Shown: positions 18,336 to 28,635 of the stretch, piece after piece
Position numbering within the stretch: position 1 is the first letter of the stretch
Layout: every line of letters begins with the position of its first letter
Assembly (NCBI GenBank): GCA_016186945.1
Contig: JACPKR010000020.1
Location: 61,031-125,030 of the forward strand
Length of the DNA: 64,000 nucleotides
From: Deltaproteobacteria bacterium
Lineage (GTDB): Bacteria; Bdellovibrionota_B; Oligoflexia; Oligoflexales; Bog-1112
Direction of reading: 5' to 3'
The notes under the pieces: model-generated
Database searches by the model: none
The model's input: only the letters and a program-made list of their open reading frames with translations
Told to the model about the DNA's origin: nothing
Translations under genes and position numbers: made by a program

Positions 18336-20398
18336 GCGCCTAGGCCGAGGTGACGAAGGAGGGCGTCAGGCATGGGTTCGCGCCCCCGGAAGTCAATGAA
18401 GACTTCGAGAGGATGGCGTCCTCCCCCTTTGGCCAGTATGGTGTTACGGAAGCGAAGTCCAATGGTTCTCACCGCCTGCTCGTCATCCAGGTCTTCTTCC
18501 TCGAAAGCTGCAAATGCATCGGCACTCATAACTTCAGCCCACTTGTAACCGTAATAACCCGCAGCGTACCCACCCGCAAAGATGTGGGAGAAACTGCATA
18601 GGAAACGGTCTTCCTCCAAGGGGGGTAAAAGTGATGTTCTCAAGGCAACTTCTTTCTGAACATCAAAGACCGATCGTCCCGAGAAAGGGTCAAACTCAGT
18701 GTGAAGTTTCAAGTCAATCAAGGCGAATTGAATCTGTCTCAAAGTCTGGCTGGCTGCTCGAAACGTTTTCTCCCGAGCAAGCTTTGCAAAATACTCCTCG
18801 GGAAGAACCTCTCCCGTTTTGTAATGCCTCGCCAACCTCTCCAAGGTGGGACGATGATAACACCAGTTTTCCATAAACTGACTGGGGAGTTCCACCGCAT
18901 CCCATTCCACGCCCCGAATTCCCGAGACATCATAGTAGCGAACCTTCGTCAGCATGTGTTGAAGACCGTGCCCAAATTCATGGAACAAGGTCAGAACTTC
19001 CTGAAAGGTTAAAAGAGAAGGTGTATCTCCGGCAGGAGGGGTGAAATTGCAAACAAGGTAAGCGACGGGACTGGTTATTTTCCCCTTTTTTTCAACCCTA
19101 CTTAGGCACTCGTTCATCCAAGCACCCCCTCGCTTGTTTTCAGGTCGAGAAAAAGGGTCAAGATAGAACGACGCGAGATGTTGGCCCCCGCCATCAAACA
19201 TTTTGAAAAATCGGACATCTTTATGCCAAACCGGAGCCTGCCCGTCTGCGTTTTCAATCCTTACAGCAAACAATTCCTTAGCAAGTGTAAAGAGTCCCTC
19301 CAGCACACGGTCCAGGGAAAAGTAGGGACGCAGCTCTTCTTCCTTAAATCCCAATACATGTTCCTGCAGACGCTTAGCCCAGTAGGCTAGATCCCAATGT
19401 CTCAGCTCCTCGCTTTCTCCCGCCTCCCTGGCGAAAGCGCGCAATTCCTCCAGCTCAGCCTTCCCACGTTCCCAAACAGCAACACGCAAGTCTTCCTCGA
19501 ACTTTAGGACCGTGTCCACTGACTGGACCATCTTGGCAGCAAGGCTGACGTCTGCGTACCGCTCGTAACCCAAGATCCTGGCAAGCGTCTGACGTTTCTG
19601 GAGGATCTGAGACATCAAAGGGGTGTTGTCGTAAGATCCGTCCGACGCTCTCGTTATGTAAGCACGGTAGACTTGCTCCCGTAAGTCACGCCTTTTACTG
19701 TTCTCCAGGAAGGGAATGACCACAGCACTTTCAAGCGTGATGAGCCAAGGTCCCCTCTCTTGTGTCGCTTTTCTCTCGTCAAAGCGCCGTTTAAAGTTCT
19801 GTGCAGAGACTTTAAGAAGGCTTTCCGGCAGGCCCTCGGAATCTTTTTTATCCTTAAGGACCAGGGCGTATGCTTTCGTAGCATCGAGCACGTTATTGGA
19901 GAACTGGGTTTCGAGTTCGGAAAGTCCTTTGCTGAGGGCGATGAAATCTTCCTTTGCCTTAGCTTCCAAACCTACGCCCGCCAGCTTCGCATGAAGGGCG
20001 CGGCCCTGGATGCATCTCCTTTGGGATTCGTCGAGGGTTTCCCATACGGAACCGTTCTGCATCTTCAAGAGTGCATCATAGAGGGGACGGCTTTGGCTAA
20101 GGCGAAGGCTGAAGTCGACAACTTTCTTCTGCCCCGTCTGGTAAGACTTCCTTAGAGCGCTACTGTTTGCAACCGAGTTAAGATGGGCGACCGGAGACCA
20201 GCACAGGTTGAGGGTTTCCTCCAGTTGGCACAGCGGTTCTATGAGTCCTTCCCAGCTAGGTTCCGCCTTTTTTTCAAGCGTCTGAAACTCACGACTCAGT
20301 TGGGGAAGAAGCTCGTCCAGGGCAGCTTCTACGTGCTCCGGACTAATTTCACTGAAGCGTGGAAGGGCGGGGTTATTGAGAAGAGGATTGTTGGCCAT
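18332..20398 (-). CDS. prlC: M3-family oligopeptidase (oligopeptidase A-like)
   Basis: LTLFHEFGHGLQHMLTK zinc site, ELPSQFMENW; start set at ATG 20398 (MANNPLLNNPALPRFSEI). Confidence 0.88.
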   Translation of the reverse strand: MANNPLLNNPALPRFSEISPEHVEAALDELLPQLSREFQTLEKKAEPSWEGLIEPLCQLEETLNLCWSPVAHLNSVANSSALRKSYQTGQKKVVDFSLRLSQSRPLYDALLKMQNGSVWETLDESQRRCIQGRALHAKLAGVGLEAKAKEDFIALSKGLSELETQFSNNVLDATKAYALVLKDKKDSEGLPESLLKVSAQNFKRRFDERKATQERGPWLITLESAVVIPFLENSKRRDLREQVYRAYITRASDGSYDNTPLMSQILQKRQTLARILGYERYADVSLAAKMVQSVDTVLKFEEDLRVAVWERGKAELEELRAFAREAGESEELRHWDLAYWAKRLQEHVLGFKEEELRPYFSLDRVLEGLFTLAKELFAVRIENADGQAPVWHKDVRFFKMFDGGGQHLASFYLDPFSRPENKRGGAWMNECLSRVEKKGKITSPVAYLVCNFTPPAGDTPSLLTFQEVLTLFHEFGHGLQHMLTKVRYYDVSGIRGVEWDAVELPSQFMENWCYHRPTLERLARHYKTGEVLPEEYFAKLAREKTFRAASQTLRQIQFALIDLKLHTEFDPFSGRSVFDVQKEVALRTSLLPPLEEDRFLCSFSHIFAGGYAAGYYGYKWAEVMSADAFAAFEEEDLDDEQAVRTIGLRFRNTILAKGGGRHPLEVFIDFRGREPMPDALLRHLGLGA

Positions 20399-20429
20399 GC
20401 CAGAACCTTCAAATGTTAACAGGGGACGA

Positions 20430-20975
20430 TCACTCCGTCCCCGGACTTTGTTTCTCTGCAATTTCCTTCAGATTCGCAAGGCCCATTTCAAAATCACGGC
20501 CCGCCATCATGTCCATCACAAGTCCAAAGTAACGCCCCACGATGTTGCGTCCTACATCACCTTTCATCATCCAGGTGACATGTATCCCTTCGGGCGAAGG
20601 TTCAAATTGCCACAACCCTTCCGCTTGCGTGCCCTGATCCATGAAGTCGAGCGAAGTTTTAATCGAATAGTTTGGGATAAGCTCGGTAATCGTCAGCCTG
20701 CCCTTGCCGGAGTTTTCGCTCACCCAAGTATACGAGGCACCAGGCCCGCTGGTTTGCTCGCCCAAGGTGATTTCAACGGTCGGATCTTTGGCTTTCCACG
20801 GTGACCAAGTTTCGTTCCGGGAAAGATCGGCGACAAGGTTGTACACCCGGTCGATCGGTGCGTTAATGACCGTACTCCGCTGCATGGAATATTCCGACGG
20901 CAGGAAAAACCCACCGACAATCAGCAGCGCCATAACGATGATGACAAGAAGAAGGATTTTACGAAGGACACTCAT
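20430..20975 (-). CDS. SRPBCC-family (polyketide cyclase/START-like) protein
   Basis: N-terminal TM then RSTVINAPIDRVYNLVADLSRNETWSPW. Confidence 0.8.
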   Translation of the reverse strand: MSVLRKILLLVIIVMALLIVGGFFLPSEYSMQRSTVINAPIDRVYNLVADLSRNETWSPWKAKDPTVEITLGEQTSGPGASYTWVSENSGKGRLTITELIPNYSIKTSLDFMDQGTQAEGLWQFEPSPEGIHVTWMMKGDVGRNIVGRYFGLVMDMMAGRDFEMGLANLKEIAEKQSPGTE

Positions 20976-21024
20976 TTTTTTCTCCTAATTTGGGAATTTA
21001 GAAACATTATACGGGATGCCTCTC

Positions 21025-21180
21025 GCTTGTGGCAAGGAAGTGGTTTGGAGGATGTGGCAAGGAGGTGGTTTGGAGGAAACTGCGCAGCTGGTTCCTCCAA
21101 GAAATCCATTGGGGGAGCGACGGTTCCCTCGCCCCCCCAAACCCCCCTCTCCATATTTGCCCCAAGTGGCTTACGCATTA
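21025..21180 (+). repeat. Family-A repeat, long form plus tandem partial copy
   Basis: GTGGCAAGGAAGTGGTTTGGAG; GTGGCAAGGAGG...CCAAG; ...GCCCCAAGTGGCTTACGCATTA end overlaps the downstream stop codon. Confidence 0.9.
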
Positions 21181-21848
21181 CTAAGAATCTGACCATCATG
21201 CAGGTCGACAATAGATTTTGCATATCTGTTGAAAATCGGATCGTGGGTTGCAAAGACAAAAGCGGTTCCCTTCTCTTCGTTCAGTTTTTTCATGAAGTCG
21301 AGGATGGAGCCTGCCGTTTCCGAGTCAAGATTGGCGGTAGGCTCGTCTGCAATCACAAGTTCCGGCTTCGTCACCATTGCTCGAGCTATCGCCACCCGCT
21401 GCCTTTGCCCTCCCGAGAGTTCGTCCGGTTTATGGTGCCGATGAAAACTCAAGCCCGTCTTCTCGACCCATTCATCGACTCTCTGCTTTTTTTCTCTCCT
21501 TGTCAGGTCTCCCCGGATCATAAGAGGAATCATCACGTTTTCCTCCAGAGTCAAAACCGGAATCAAATTGAATGACTGGAAAATGAAAGAAATCGTTCGC
21601 GCTCGCAATATAGCCAACTTATCAAAATCTTCGTAAGACACCTCGCTACCCTTGAGGTATACACTGCCCTTAGATGGCTCATCCAGAAGACCTAGAATAT
21701 TTAAAAGTGTAGACTTTCCCGAACCCGATGGACCACGGACAATGATCGAATCTCCCTTTTTCACGCTGAAAGAAACATCTGTCAGAGCGTGCACGACAGT
21801 TTTTCCTGTCTCATAATTCTTGTGAACGTTTCGTAGGTCTATCATCAT
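21171..21848 (-). CDS. ABC transporter ATP-binding protein (LolD/MacB-like)
   Basis: GPSGSGKSTLLNILG, LSGGQRQRVAIARA, VIADEPTANLD. Confidence 0.92.
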   Translation of the reverse strand: MMIDLRNVHKNYETGKTVVHALTDVSFSVKKGDSIIVRGPSGSGKSTLLNILGLLDEPSKGSVYLKGSEVSYEDFDKLAILRARTISFIFQSFNLIPVLTLEENVMIPLMIRGDLTRREKKQRVDEWVEKTGLSFHRHHKPDELSGGQRQRVAIARAMVTKPELVIADEPTANLDSETAGSILDFMKKLNEEKGTAFVFATHDPIFNRYAKSIVDLHDGQILSNA

Positions 21849-21853
21849 TCATC

Positions 21854-23032
21854 CTAGAAGGAATATTTTAGATCCAAGCTCGTCTGTGTGTTAAATGCCC
21901 GCCCTGCGAATTGACTTTCGTCTCCCCCGTGAACGAAAAGCTGAGAGGCTCCGGCAACAAACCAATCGTTCGCAAGGTACTCCGCACGGACAAAACTCAT
22001 CTGGGCTGTGTCCTCAAGACTCTTCACGATCGCCGCGAAAAAATTATACCGATGAAACACCTCCGGGGCATTGGCAGAAAATATTAAAAACTGCTGCCTG
22101 ATGAAGGGAGTTAAAATCGCGGTTGAACTGAGGGAACTTGATGAAAAACGGACTTGCTGTCGAGCATTTTCAAACTCGGCCTTGCTGAAACCGATTCCGT
22201 TATGAAAATACTCAACCCTCATCCCAAAATCAGTGCTTCCTTCATATCCCGCACCCAATAAATGCTGAAACGCCTTTTCTTTTGAGGAGGCATCGAGCCG
22301 TTCGTATCTACTGTGGTACGCTCCTTCGTAGTAAAATTTCCATTTGTTTTCTACGAGGGTCTGTAACGCCAGTCCCGCTTTGAACGTATCAAAGGAACCA
22401 AGCGACAATCCCATGTCTATCAGACCTAACTCGTGCCAAGTACGTAGGGTCGTTCCGAAATACTCCGCATCTTTCCCGGGAAGCCCCGCTTCATCGACCC
22501 TATCGACCGGCAATAGGATCAAGTCGTAACTTCTGTGCTGTTGTTGAAAGGACAGTCTCGTCAACCAGACCCCTTGTCTATCTTCTCGCTGACCTGGCAG
22601 GGGGACCAGGGTAAAAAGAAGATCACTCGGTGAAATGATCAGCCCAGGTGCCCTCCTGCTCCTCTCTTTGCCTACGGCTAACACGAAATTATCCTGCCAA
22701 TTTTGTCTGACACCGACCTGGTTGATGAACAGTCGCGACTTGTCCCCAGCTTCATCAAAGGTAAGGAGACCATCTAGGAAGAGGTCCGTTTTTGAAGGAA
22801 AACTATAGTCGAGAGAACCACTGAATTCACCGTTGGGGAATTCGTATTGTCTCAGTCCCCCCTTTCTTCGTTGAAGCCCTTCCATCAAAATGTACGATCT
22901 GACCTTTCCAAAGGACGACGATGGAGGAGCCTCATCCATCTCGATATCGGGAAGTCCTGACGCTTCTTCCAGATCGTCTGCTACAGCCATATTAGCGAAG
23001 AAAATAAGGAAAAAGATGACAAGTGCCTTCAT
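21854..23032 (-). CDS. Predicted outer-membrane beta-barrel protein in ABC/LolA-like operon
   Basis: Signal peptide MKALVIFFLIFFANMAVA; alternating beta-type pattern; terminal ...SLDLKYSF. Confidence 0.7.
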   Translation of the reverse strand: MKALVIFFLIFFANMAVADDLEEASGLPDIEMDEAPPSSSFGKVRSYILMEGLQRRKGGLRQYEFPNGEFSGSLDYSFPSKTDLFLDGLLTFDEAGDKSRLFINQVGVRQNWQDNFVLAVGKERSRRAPGLIISPSDLLFTLVPLPGQREDRQGVWLTRLSFQQQHRSYDLILLPVDRVDEAGLPGKDAEYFGTTLRTWHELGLIDMGLSLGSFDTFKAGLALQTLVENKWKFYYEGAYHSRYERLDASSKEKAFQHLLGAGYEGSTDFGMRVEYFHNGIGFSKAEFENARQQVRFSSSSLSSTAILTPFIRQQFLIFSANAPEVFHRYNFFAAIVKSLEDTAQMSFVRAEYLANDWFVAGASQLFVHGGDESQFAGRAFNTQTSLDLKYSF

Positions 23033-23033
23033 C

Positions 23034-23744
23034 TCACTTGCCCAGCCTATCAACAAAAAAGCGATTCTCAGGAATGTTCACGCTGAAGTTCATGTCAAGC
23101 ACCTTCAATTCCGTCTTCTGGGTTGTGAACACATTTTCCATGATCAATCGTGCGGGCCTGCTTAGCTTCCCGAAGTCACGTACCGAACCATAAAGGAGTC
23201 TCTTGAGGAGGGTTCCCTTGGAATCGTAGAAGTACTGTTGCAAGGGCTGGGCGGTCTTTTTTTCCACCCACAAGCGCATCTTTGCGTAGCTTGCATCGGA
23301 AGAGTTTGCGCTAAGATCAATGATCCACTGTTTTTCCGTTTCTGATGCAAACTGTGCTTTGTAATGTTTCAACCAGTCTACACGCAGTACGTCAGCATTC
23401 GAAAAGTCGCCACCCGCAAAACTTTCTCGATCGGCAATACGAACGATGCGGCCTGCACCGGGAATGAATGTCCAAATAGCATCCCCAAGGCGTAAAATTT
23501 CTCGTCCTTTTTCCCGTTCAGGTTTCAAAAAATACCCGTGCGCATGATCGACATCCTTGACCGAAAACCTGACTTCATAATTCATGACCGTTCCGTCAGT
23601 CCGGTAATTCGTGAAAGCATACAAAGCTTGGAAATTGTCGGGAGCCAGATTTTTCTCAACACCGGCAACAACGTCGCTAGCTGTGGGTGTAGTGGCCCCT
23701 ACCACGCTTGCTGTCAGAAGGAATAAAAAAGCTAACCTTTCCAT
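23034..23744 (-). CDS. Outer membrane lipoprotein-sorting protein (LolA-like family)
   Basis: GREILRLGDAIWTFIPGAGRIVRIADRESFAGGDFSNADVLRVDWLKHY. Confidence 0.78.
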   Translation of the reverse strand: MERLAFLFLLTASVVGATTPTASDVVAGVEKNLAPDNFQALYAFTNYRTDGTVMNYEVRFSVKDVDHAHGYFLKPEREKGREILRLGDAIWTFIPGAGRIVRIADRESFAGGDFSNADVLRVDWLKHYKAQFASETEKQWIIDLSANSSDASYAKMRLWVEKKTAQPLQQYFYDSKGTLLKRLLYGSVRDFGKLSRPARLIMENVFTTQKTELKVLDMNFSVNIPENRFFVDRLGK

Positions 23745-23751
23745 CCAACCC

Positions 23752-25092
23752 TCACACTGTACTGAGTGCCTTTACGGGACGCATACGACTTGCCCGATAG
23801 GCAGGGAAAAAGCTTGCTGCTACAGCAGAAAACATTGCCAGGAAAAGGACTTCCGCTACAAACAGCGCACTGACAAGAGGATAAAGGACAACGTCGACCT
23901 TCTGCCCAGGGAATTGAAATTGAATTCCTGTGTTCCCCAGGTAGAACAGCAACGCAAGGACGACACAAAGACCCATCGCCCCTCCCAAAGCTCCGATAAC
24001 GATCGACTCGCTTACAAATAGAAAGATAATATGGATGCGCCGATAGCCCAGGGCCATCAGTGTTCCAATTTCCCGCGTCCTTTCCATGACGGTCATGAGG
24101 GATGTGTTGATGATCGCTGAGATGACAATCAAGAAAACGATAAATACGACGGTGCTAAAAATCGCATTTTGAAGACCCATGATGTCGCGGAAAAATCCAC
24201 CGATATCAAGGTAGGTTTCCACTTCGAAGTCTCCCCCTAAACTTTGACCCAACTGTGCTTTTATTGTATCAAGATTCTGATCTTTTTCCGCAAGAATGGC
24301 GAGTTCGGAGCTTTCCCCACGGACGCCGGCTGCTCCCTGAAGGGTTCGAAAGTCCATCCAAGCCATGCGAGCTTGAACGTTTGGCATTCCATAATCAACG
24401 ACTCCGACAAGTTCACCTATGATTGCCTGCTGCATGTCCTGTTTATCTTGCAAAAGGACCACAACCTCATCCCCCAGTTCTGCTTTCAAACCACGCATCA
24501 AACTTGGTGTGACCAGGATCTGATGCCTACCCCTCGCCTTGGGCATGTATTTGATCGGCTTAAGGTTTTCTAAAGACGCTTCGTCAGACAAACTCGTCGC
24601 TTCTTCGACCGTAGTATCCTGCACGTTCACTGTTTCTTCTTCCTGTGTACTGTCGATGAGTCTGCCTTCCTGTAGTGCGGAGGCAAAGCGCGGGCAAACA
24701 ATCAACTCCGTTTCGGGATCATACCCCGTGATCATCACGGGAGCCGTGGACTGACTTTTTTGATGATTGAGAAGTCCAAAAATGCGAAGCCGAGGGGCGA
24801 CTGCTGCGATATCAGGACGCTTTGTGAACCTCTCGACAAGCTCATCATTGTAGGGAATCAAGATCTTGTAAGGGTTGGACTCCAGACTGTCCTGGTACCC
24901 GCGTCTGTGAATCTGCAAGTCTCCGTGAATTTTCTGTGCAAGGGCTGACTTGAACTCCAGCTGCAAACCACTTAGCAATCCCCTCGCTCCTGTTACCACG
25001 ACAACGCCCAAAAACACTGTCACCATTGTGATCAAGGTCCGACGCTTGTTTCTTCCGACATTTCGAATGGCTACTCGTAAAAGGTCCCACAT
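23752..25092 (-). CDS. ABC transporter permease (FtsX-like/LolC-E-type)
   Basis: N-terminal TM (AIRNVGRNKRRTLITMVTVFLGVVVV), C-terminal MTVMERTREIGTLMALGYRR. Confidence 0.88.
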   Translation of the reverse strand: MWDLLRVAIRNVGRNKRRTLITMVTVFLGVVVVTGARGLLSGLQLEFKSALAQKIHGDLQIHRRGYQDSLESNPYKILIPYNDELVERFTKRPDIAAVAPRLRIFGLLNHQKSQSTAPVMITGYDPETELIVCPRFASALQEGRLIDSTQEEETVNVQDTTVEEATSLSDEASLENLKPIKYMPKARGRHQILVTPSLMRGLKAELGDEVVVLLQDKQDMQQAIIGELVGVVDYGMPNVQARMAWMDFRTLQGAAGVRGESSELAILAEKDQNLDTIKAQLGQSLGGDFEVETYLDIGGFFRDIMGLQNAIFSTVVFIVFLIVISAIINTSLMTVMERTREIGTLMALGYRRIHIIFLFVSESIVIGALGGAMGLCVVLALLFYLGNTGIQFQFPGQKVDVVLYPLVSALFVAEVLFLAMFSAVAASFFPAYRASRMRPVKALSTV

Positions 25093-25110
25093 ACGTTCAT
25101 CTCCTCACTC

Positions 25111-25155
25111 GCAAGGAGGTGGTTTGGAGGAAACTGCGCAGCTGCTTCCTCCAGG
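25111..25155 (+). repeat. Family-A repeat (short)
   Basis: GCAAGGAGGTGGTTTGGAGGAAACTGCGCAGCTGCTTCCTCC. Confidence 0.88.
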
Positions 25156-25275
25156 ATATCCCTTGGATTCTACCTCCATAAACCATCACACTCTGAACAC
25201 CTTAATTTTTCTGAAGAAATTCCGATCAGAACCATGGTGGGTCTTGATAAAAACGGAACCTTCATGCAGAAATTT

Positions 25276-25433
25276 TATATAGTATTCAAGATAATCAATT
25301 TGGGGACAAACTTTTTGAAAAAAGTTATTTCCCCAAGCCCCTTTTCAAAAACTTCAGTATTTAAAGTTTTTTGGGGGGAGGTGTGGAGGGGAACTTTTTT
25401 TCAAAAAAGGTCCTCTCCACAAATTCTTTTTCC
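25276..25433 (-). mobile_element. MITE-like element family B, copy 2 (inverted; one end degraded)
   Basis: Reverse complement of copy 4: ATATAGTATTCAAGATAATCAATTTGGGGACAAAC...GGTCCTCTCCACAAATTCTTTTTC. Confidence 0.82.
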
Positions 25434-25441
25434 ACCTTCCT

Positions 25442-27139
25442 GACATCGAGTCTTTTTCTCTTCACGCTGATGGACAGATTACGTTTGATGAGGCCATCAC
25501 TCAATACTTAGCTGAAAAGATTGCCAATGCGCACATTAAAATCCAAAGTTCAACTCAGTCACCGAACCTACAACTCACCAACGATAGTATCTTCACATAC
25601 ACCTTTACTGCTAATGGTATTCCGGTTTGCTTGAACGAGGTCAAAGCAGCTTCAATATCCGGCATGACCATCTTGCTAGGGGACTTACCTGCGGTGGAAA
25701 CCGAGGTTTTTTCCACAGACTGGCCTGATTCGTCTGAAAGTGTGCAACGATCCCTCGCCAGTTTAAGCCAGACTTCGTCCTCTTCGTTTCAAGTCCTGAA
25801 AAAGGAGCGTTGTTATTTTCCCAACGAAGGGACTCTTCACCCCGTCTGGAATCTCATCCTTAGCATAAACTCCCTTCCCTATGAAACTTGGGCGGACTCG
25901 GAACATACTTACAAAGTGTCCCGACTCTTCTTTGATCTGAGTGAAGACGTCCAGGGCAAGGTGCAAGCTTACGAGGCAAATCCCAAAGAGTCCAAGCTTC
26001 AGACGTTTCTAATTGGTCTGATCGGAGATGGCACCTTGACGAGCCAGTTTTTTACGACGGACCCTTCCCCATCGAGTTCTGGCGTTTCCCGAGCGCGATC
26101 AGACACCCATGAATTCATCTTCTCTCCTGACAGCGAATATTTTCCCGAGGCATCCGTATTCGCCCATGTCAGTAGCATGTATGATTATTTTGCATCACTT
26201 GGCTATACGTGGGAAGGGGGGAAGCCTCTCACAGTACGCATACACGCTACGATCAATGATACAAAAAATAATGCACTCTACCAACCTTCTGACGGAACTT
26301 CGTTACAGAGACCTATCATCATTATCGGGGACGGGGACAATATTGTATTCCAGAATCTTGCGATCGATTCGGACGTAGTCTCCCATGAATTCGGACACCA
26401 TGTCATCTTTAGAACGGTTAAGGAAACGACGGGAGAATCTCTTATCCTTCATGAAGGACTCGCCGACTATTTCACCTTCAGCAAACATGGGGACACGTGT
26501 CTAGGGGAGTCGATCTGCGTTCCTGATGCGGATAGCGGTTGTTACGTTGCGGGACAGTGTTTGCGAACAGGTGACAACCCTCTGGTATTTCAAGGCGACT
26601 CCTATCTCAAACTCGACCCTCATTTGAAGGGGCAGCTTATTTCAGGGTTTCTTCTTGATCTTCACAGCAAGATAGAACCACGAACCGTCACGAAAACTGT
26701 TTTCAGCTCTCTCGATCTCCTGGTTAAAAACAGCGGAATCGAACACTTCTTGGTTTCCCTCATGCTGATGGACTACAAGCAAAATGCAGGGAACAGTGCC
26801 TGCGTGATTTACGAAAGCGCTATAATGCGAGGTTTCAAGCCCCTGTTGAAGAACGTAGACTGTGCTGATCCGCAAACTCTGAAAGCCTCGCGAGATGCCA
26901 ATACTCTGACTACAGAAGAAAAACCAGAACCACAAAAGAAGGACCCTGTGAAAGTTCGTTGCGGAAAAATCGCAGGTATAGCATCCCATCAGGGAGAAGA
27001 CTTCTCACTGGCAATTCTGTTCCTCTTTTTCCCGCTCTGTGTTATGGCTATAGCATTTGGGAAAAAGAATTTTTTGAGAGGACCTTTTTTGAAAAAAAGT
27101 TCCCCTCCACGCCTCCCCCCAAAAAACTTTAGATATTGA
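25442..27139 (+). pseudogene. Exported-type zinc metalloprotease, apparently 5'-truncated by a repeat element
   Basis: HEFGHHVIF...HEGLADYF zinc site. Frame is open upstream of the tracked TTG (25631): DIESFSLHADGQITFDEAITQYLAEKIANAHIKIQSS, with no ATG/GTG/TTG between the in-element TGA (25316) and 25631. C-terminal hydrophobic segment; last residues and stop encoded by element B3. Confidence 0.65.
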
Positions 27140-27146
27140 AGTTTTT
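27048..27146 (+). mobile_element. MITE-like element family B, copy 3 (left half only)
   Basis: CTATAGCATTTGGGAAAAAGAATTTTTTGAGAGGACCTTTTTTGAAAAAAAGTTCCCCTCCACGCCTCCCCCCAAAAAACTTTAGATATTGAAGTTTTTGAAA. Confidence 0.82.
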
Positions 27147-27149
27147 GAA

Positions 27150-27968
27150 ATGGCATATTACGTAGATGTTCACACTCACCTCACTCACCCTGAGTTTCAA
27201 GACGACACCCAAGCTGTCATCGAAAGAGCGGAAAAAAAGGGCCTGAGGGCCATTGTAGTCAATGGCCTCGAACCCCAATCCAATCGCCAGATCCTGAAAC
27301 TTTCAAAACAATATCCCATTGTGAAAGCAGCACTGGGCATTTACCCTATTGAGGCGGTCAACGAAATTTTGCCGCCTGACTTCAAACTCCCCCTCCAGCG
27401 CTTCTCAGTTCGACAGGAAATCGATTTCATCGCAGACTTGGCAAGAGCGGGAGAACTCATCGCAATCGGTGAATGCGGAATGGACGGCTATCACCTGGAC
27501 CCCCACACCTTTCCAAGACAAGAAGAAGTCTTCATCGCCCTCCTGAGTATTGCTCAAAAAAACGACATCCCTGTGATTGTCCACAGTCGCAAATGTGAAA
27601 CGAGAATTCTAGAGATCCTCGCTCATTATAAAGTTCGAAAGGCAAATCTCCACTGTTACACCGGTAAGATCAAAGCGGCAGTTCAAGCTTCCGAAACCTA
27701 CGGCTGGTGCTTTTCGATTCCTGCCAACATCGCCCGTGTCCAATCTTTCCAACTGTTAGCGGCAAAACTTCCAGAAGAAAGTCTCCTGACGGAAACAGAC
27801 GCGCCTTATTTATCCCCCCAGCCAGGAACACGTAACGAGCCTGCCCATGTATGTCAAACGATCGAGCAGATTGCAGGATTGCGCGGATGGCAGCCTGACG
27901 AGGCAAAAGAAAAGGTTTGGAAAAATTACGAAAGGTTGTTTATGGGGAAGTCGGCTTCGCCACCCTGA
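27150..27968 (+). CDS. TatD-family metal-dependent hydrolase
   Basis: YVDVHTHLTHPEF, AIGECGMDGYH, PVIVHSRKCE, LLTETDAPYLSP. Confidence 0.9.
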   Translation: MAYYVDVHTHLTHPEFQDDTQAVIERAEKKGLRAIVVNGLEPQSNRQILKLSKQYPIVKAALGIYPIEAVNEILPPDFKLPLQRFSVRQEIDFIADLARAGELIAIGECGMDGYHLDPHTFPRQEEVFIALLSIAQKNDIPVIVHSRKCETRILEILAHYKVRKANLHCYTGKIKAAVQASETYGWCFSIPANIARVQSFQLLAAKLPEESLLTETDAPYLSPQPGTRNEPAHVCQTIEQIAGLRGWQPDEAKEKVWKNYERLFMGKSASPP

Positions 27969-28548
27969 TCTCTGCTGACTCTTTCGGGCCTGGAAATCCA
28001 GCTACCACACTCAAGACAGGTTCTCCCCACTTATCGCGGAATGTTTGAGAAGACATGCCCTCAAGCGTCAGGATGTCTGACGTGCCCGTTAGAGTTCCTC
28101 GTACCTCCATCGTGCCAAGGCTTTCTTCAACCCCCGGATCAAAACGCTGGTTGATGACAAGCTTAACTTGATAAACCTTGGATTCCTTCCGCCAGGAAAA
28201 GGGTACGGTCTGCACGTGGAATTTGTTGAAATAAAAATGGTTTGGCTTGGTGAGCTTGGCCCTTAGCGTATAACGCATGGTCGCCCCAGCGACGGAACTC
28301 GCGACCTTCTTGCCCGCCCCATCCTGTTTTACAGACTGAAAGGGAGTGAGGCGCAGACCAATACGCACCCGAGGATCATCATCTTTCAGGGGTTCGTCAA
28401 TTTTTCCTACGCTTTGAAAAAATTTGTTATGTTTCTCAATTGTTTCTTTCAGCGAAGGCTTGTTCTTTTCGGCAGCTTCGGCATACTCAACCAGAAGGGC
28501 GATAGGGGCAAAAAATAGCAGAGTTAAATACGGACGCCAAGCAGCCAT
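27940..28548 (-). CDS. Hypothetical exported protein
   Basis: Signal-like N-terminus (LTLLFFAPIALLVEYAEA); 202-aa ORF. Confidence 0.65.
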   Translation of the reverse strand: MAAWRPYLTLLFFAPIALLVEYAEAAEKNKPSLKETIEKHNKFFQSVGKIDEPLKDDDPRVRIGLRLTPFQSVKQDGAGKKVASSVAGATMRYTLRAKLTKPNHFYFNKFHVQTVPFSWRKESKVYQVKLVINQRFDPGVEESLGTMEVRGTLTGTSDILTLEGMSSQTFRDKWGEPVLSVVAGFPGPKESAEIRVAKPTSP

Positions 28549-28635
28549 AGTTTCACTCCCAAGCTTTCATTTCAGTTTGATTATACCCTTAGGTTCGTAA
28601 TTCGTGCCCAACACCAAGCTGTGGTAAAATGCGGT

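Noticed and set aside
25234-25275. MVGLDKNGTFMQKFY as the missing N-terminus of the truncated metalloprotease
   Set aside because: Short, in a different frame from the protease, and not clearly coding; cannot be linked without an intact ortholog.
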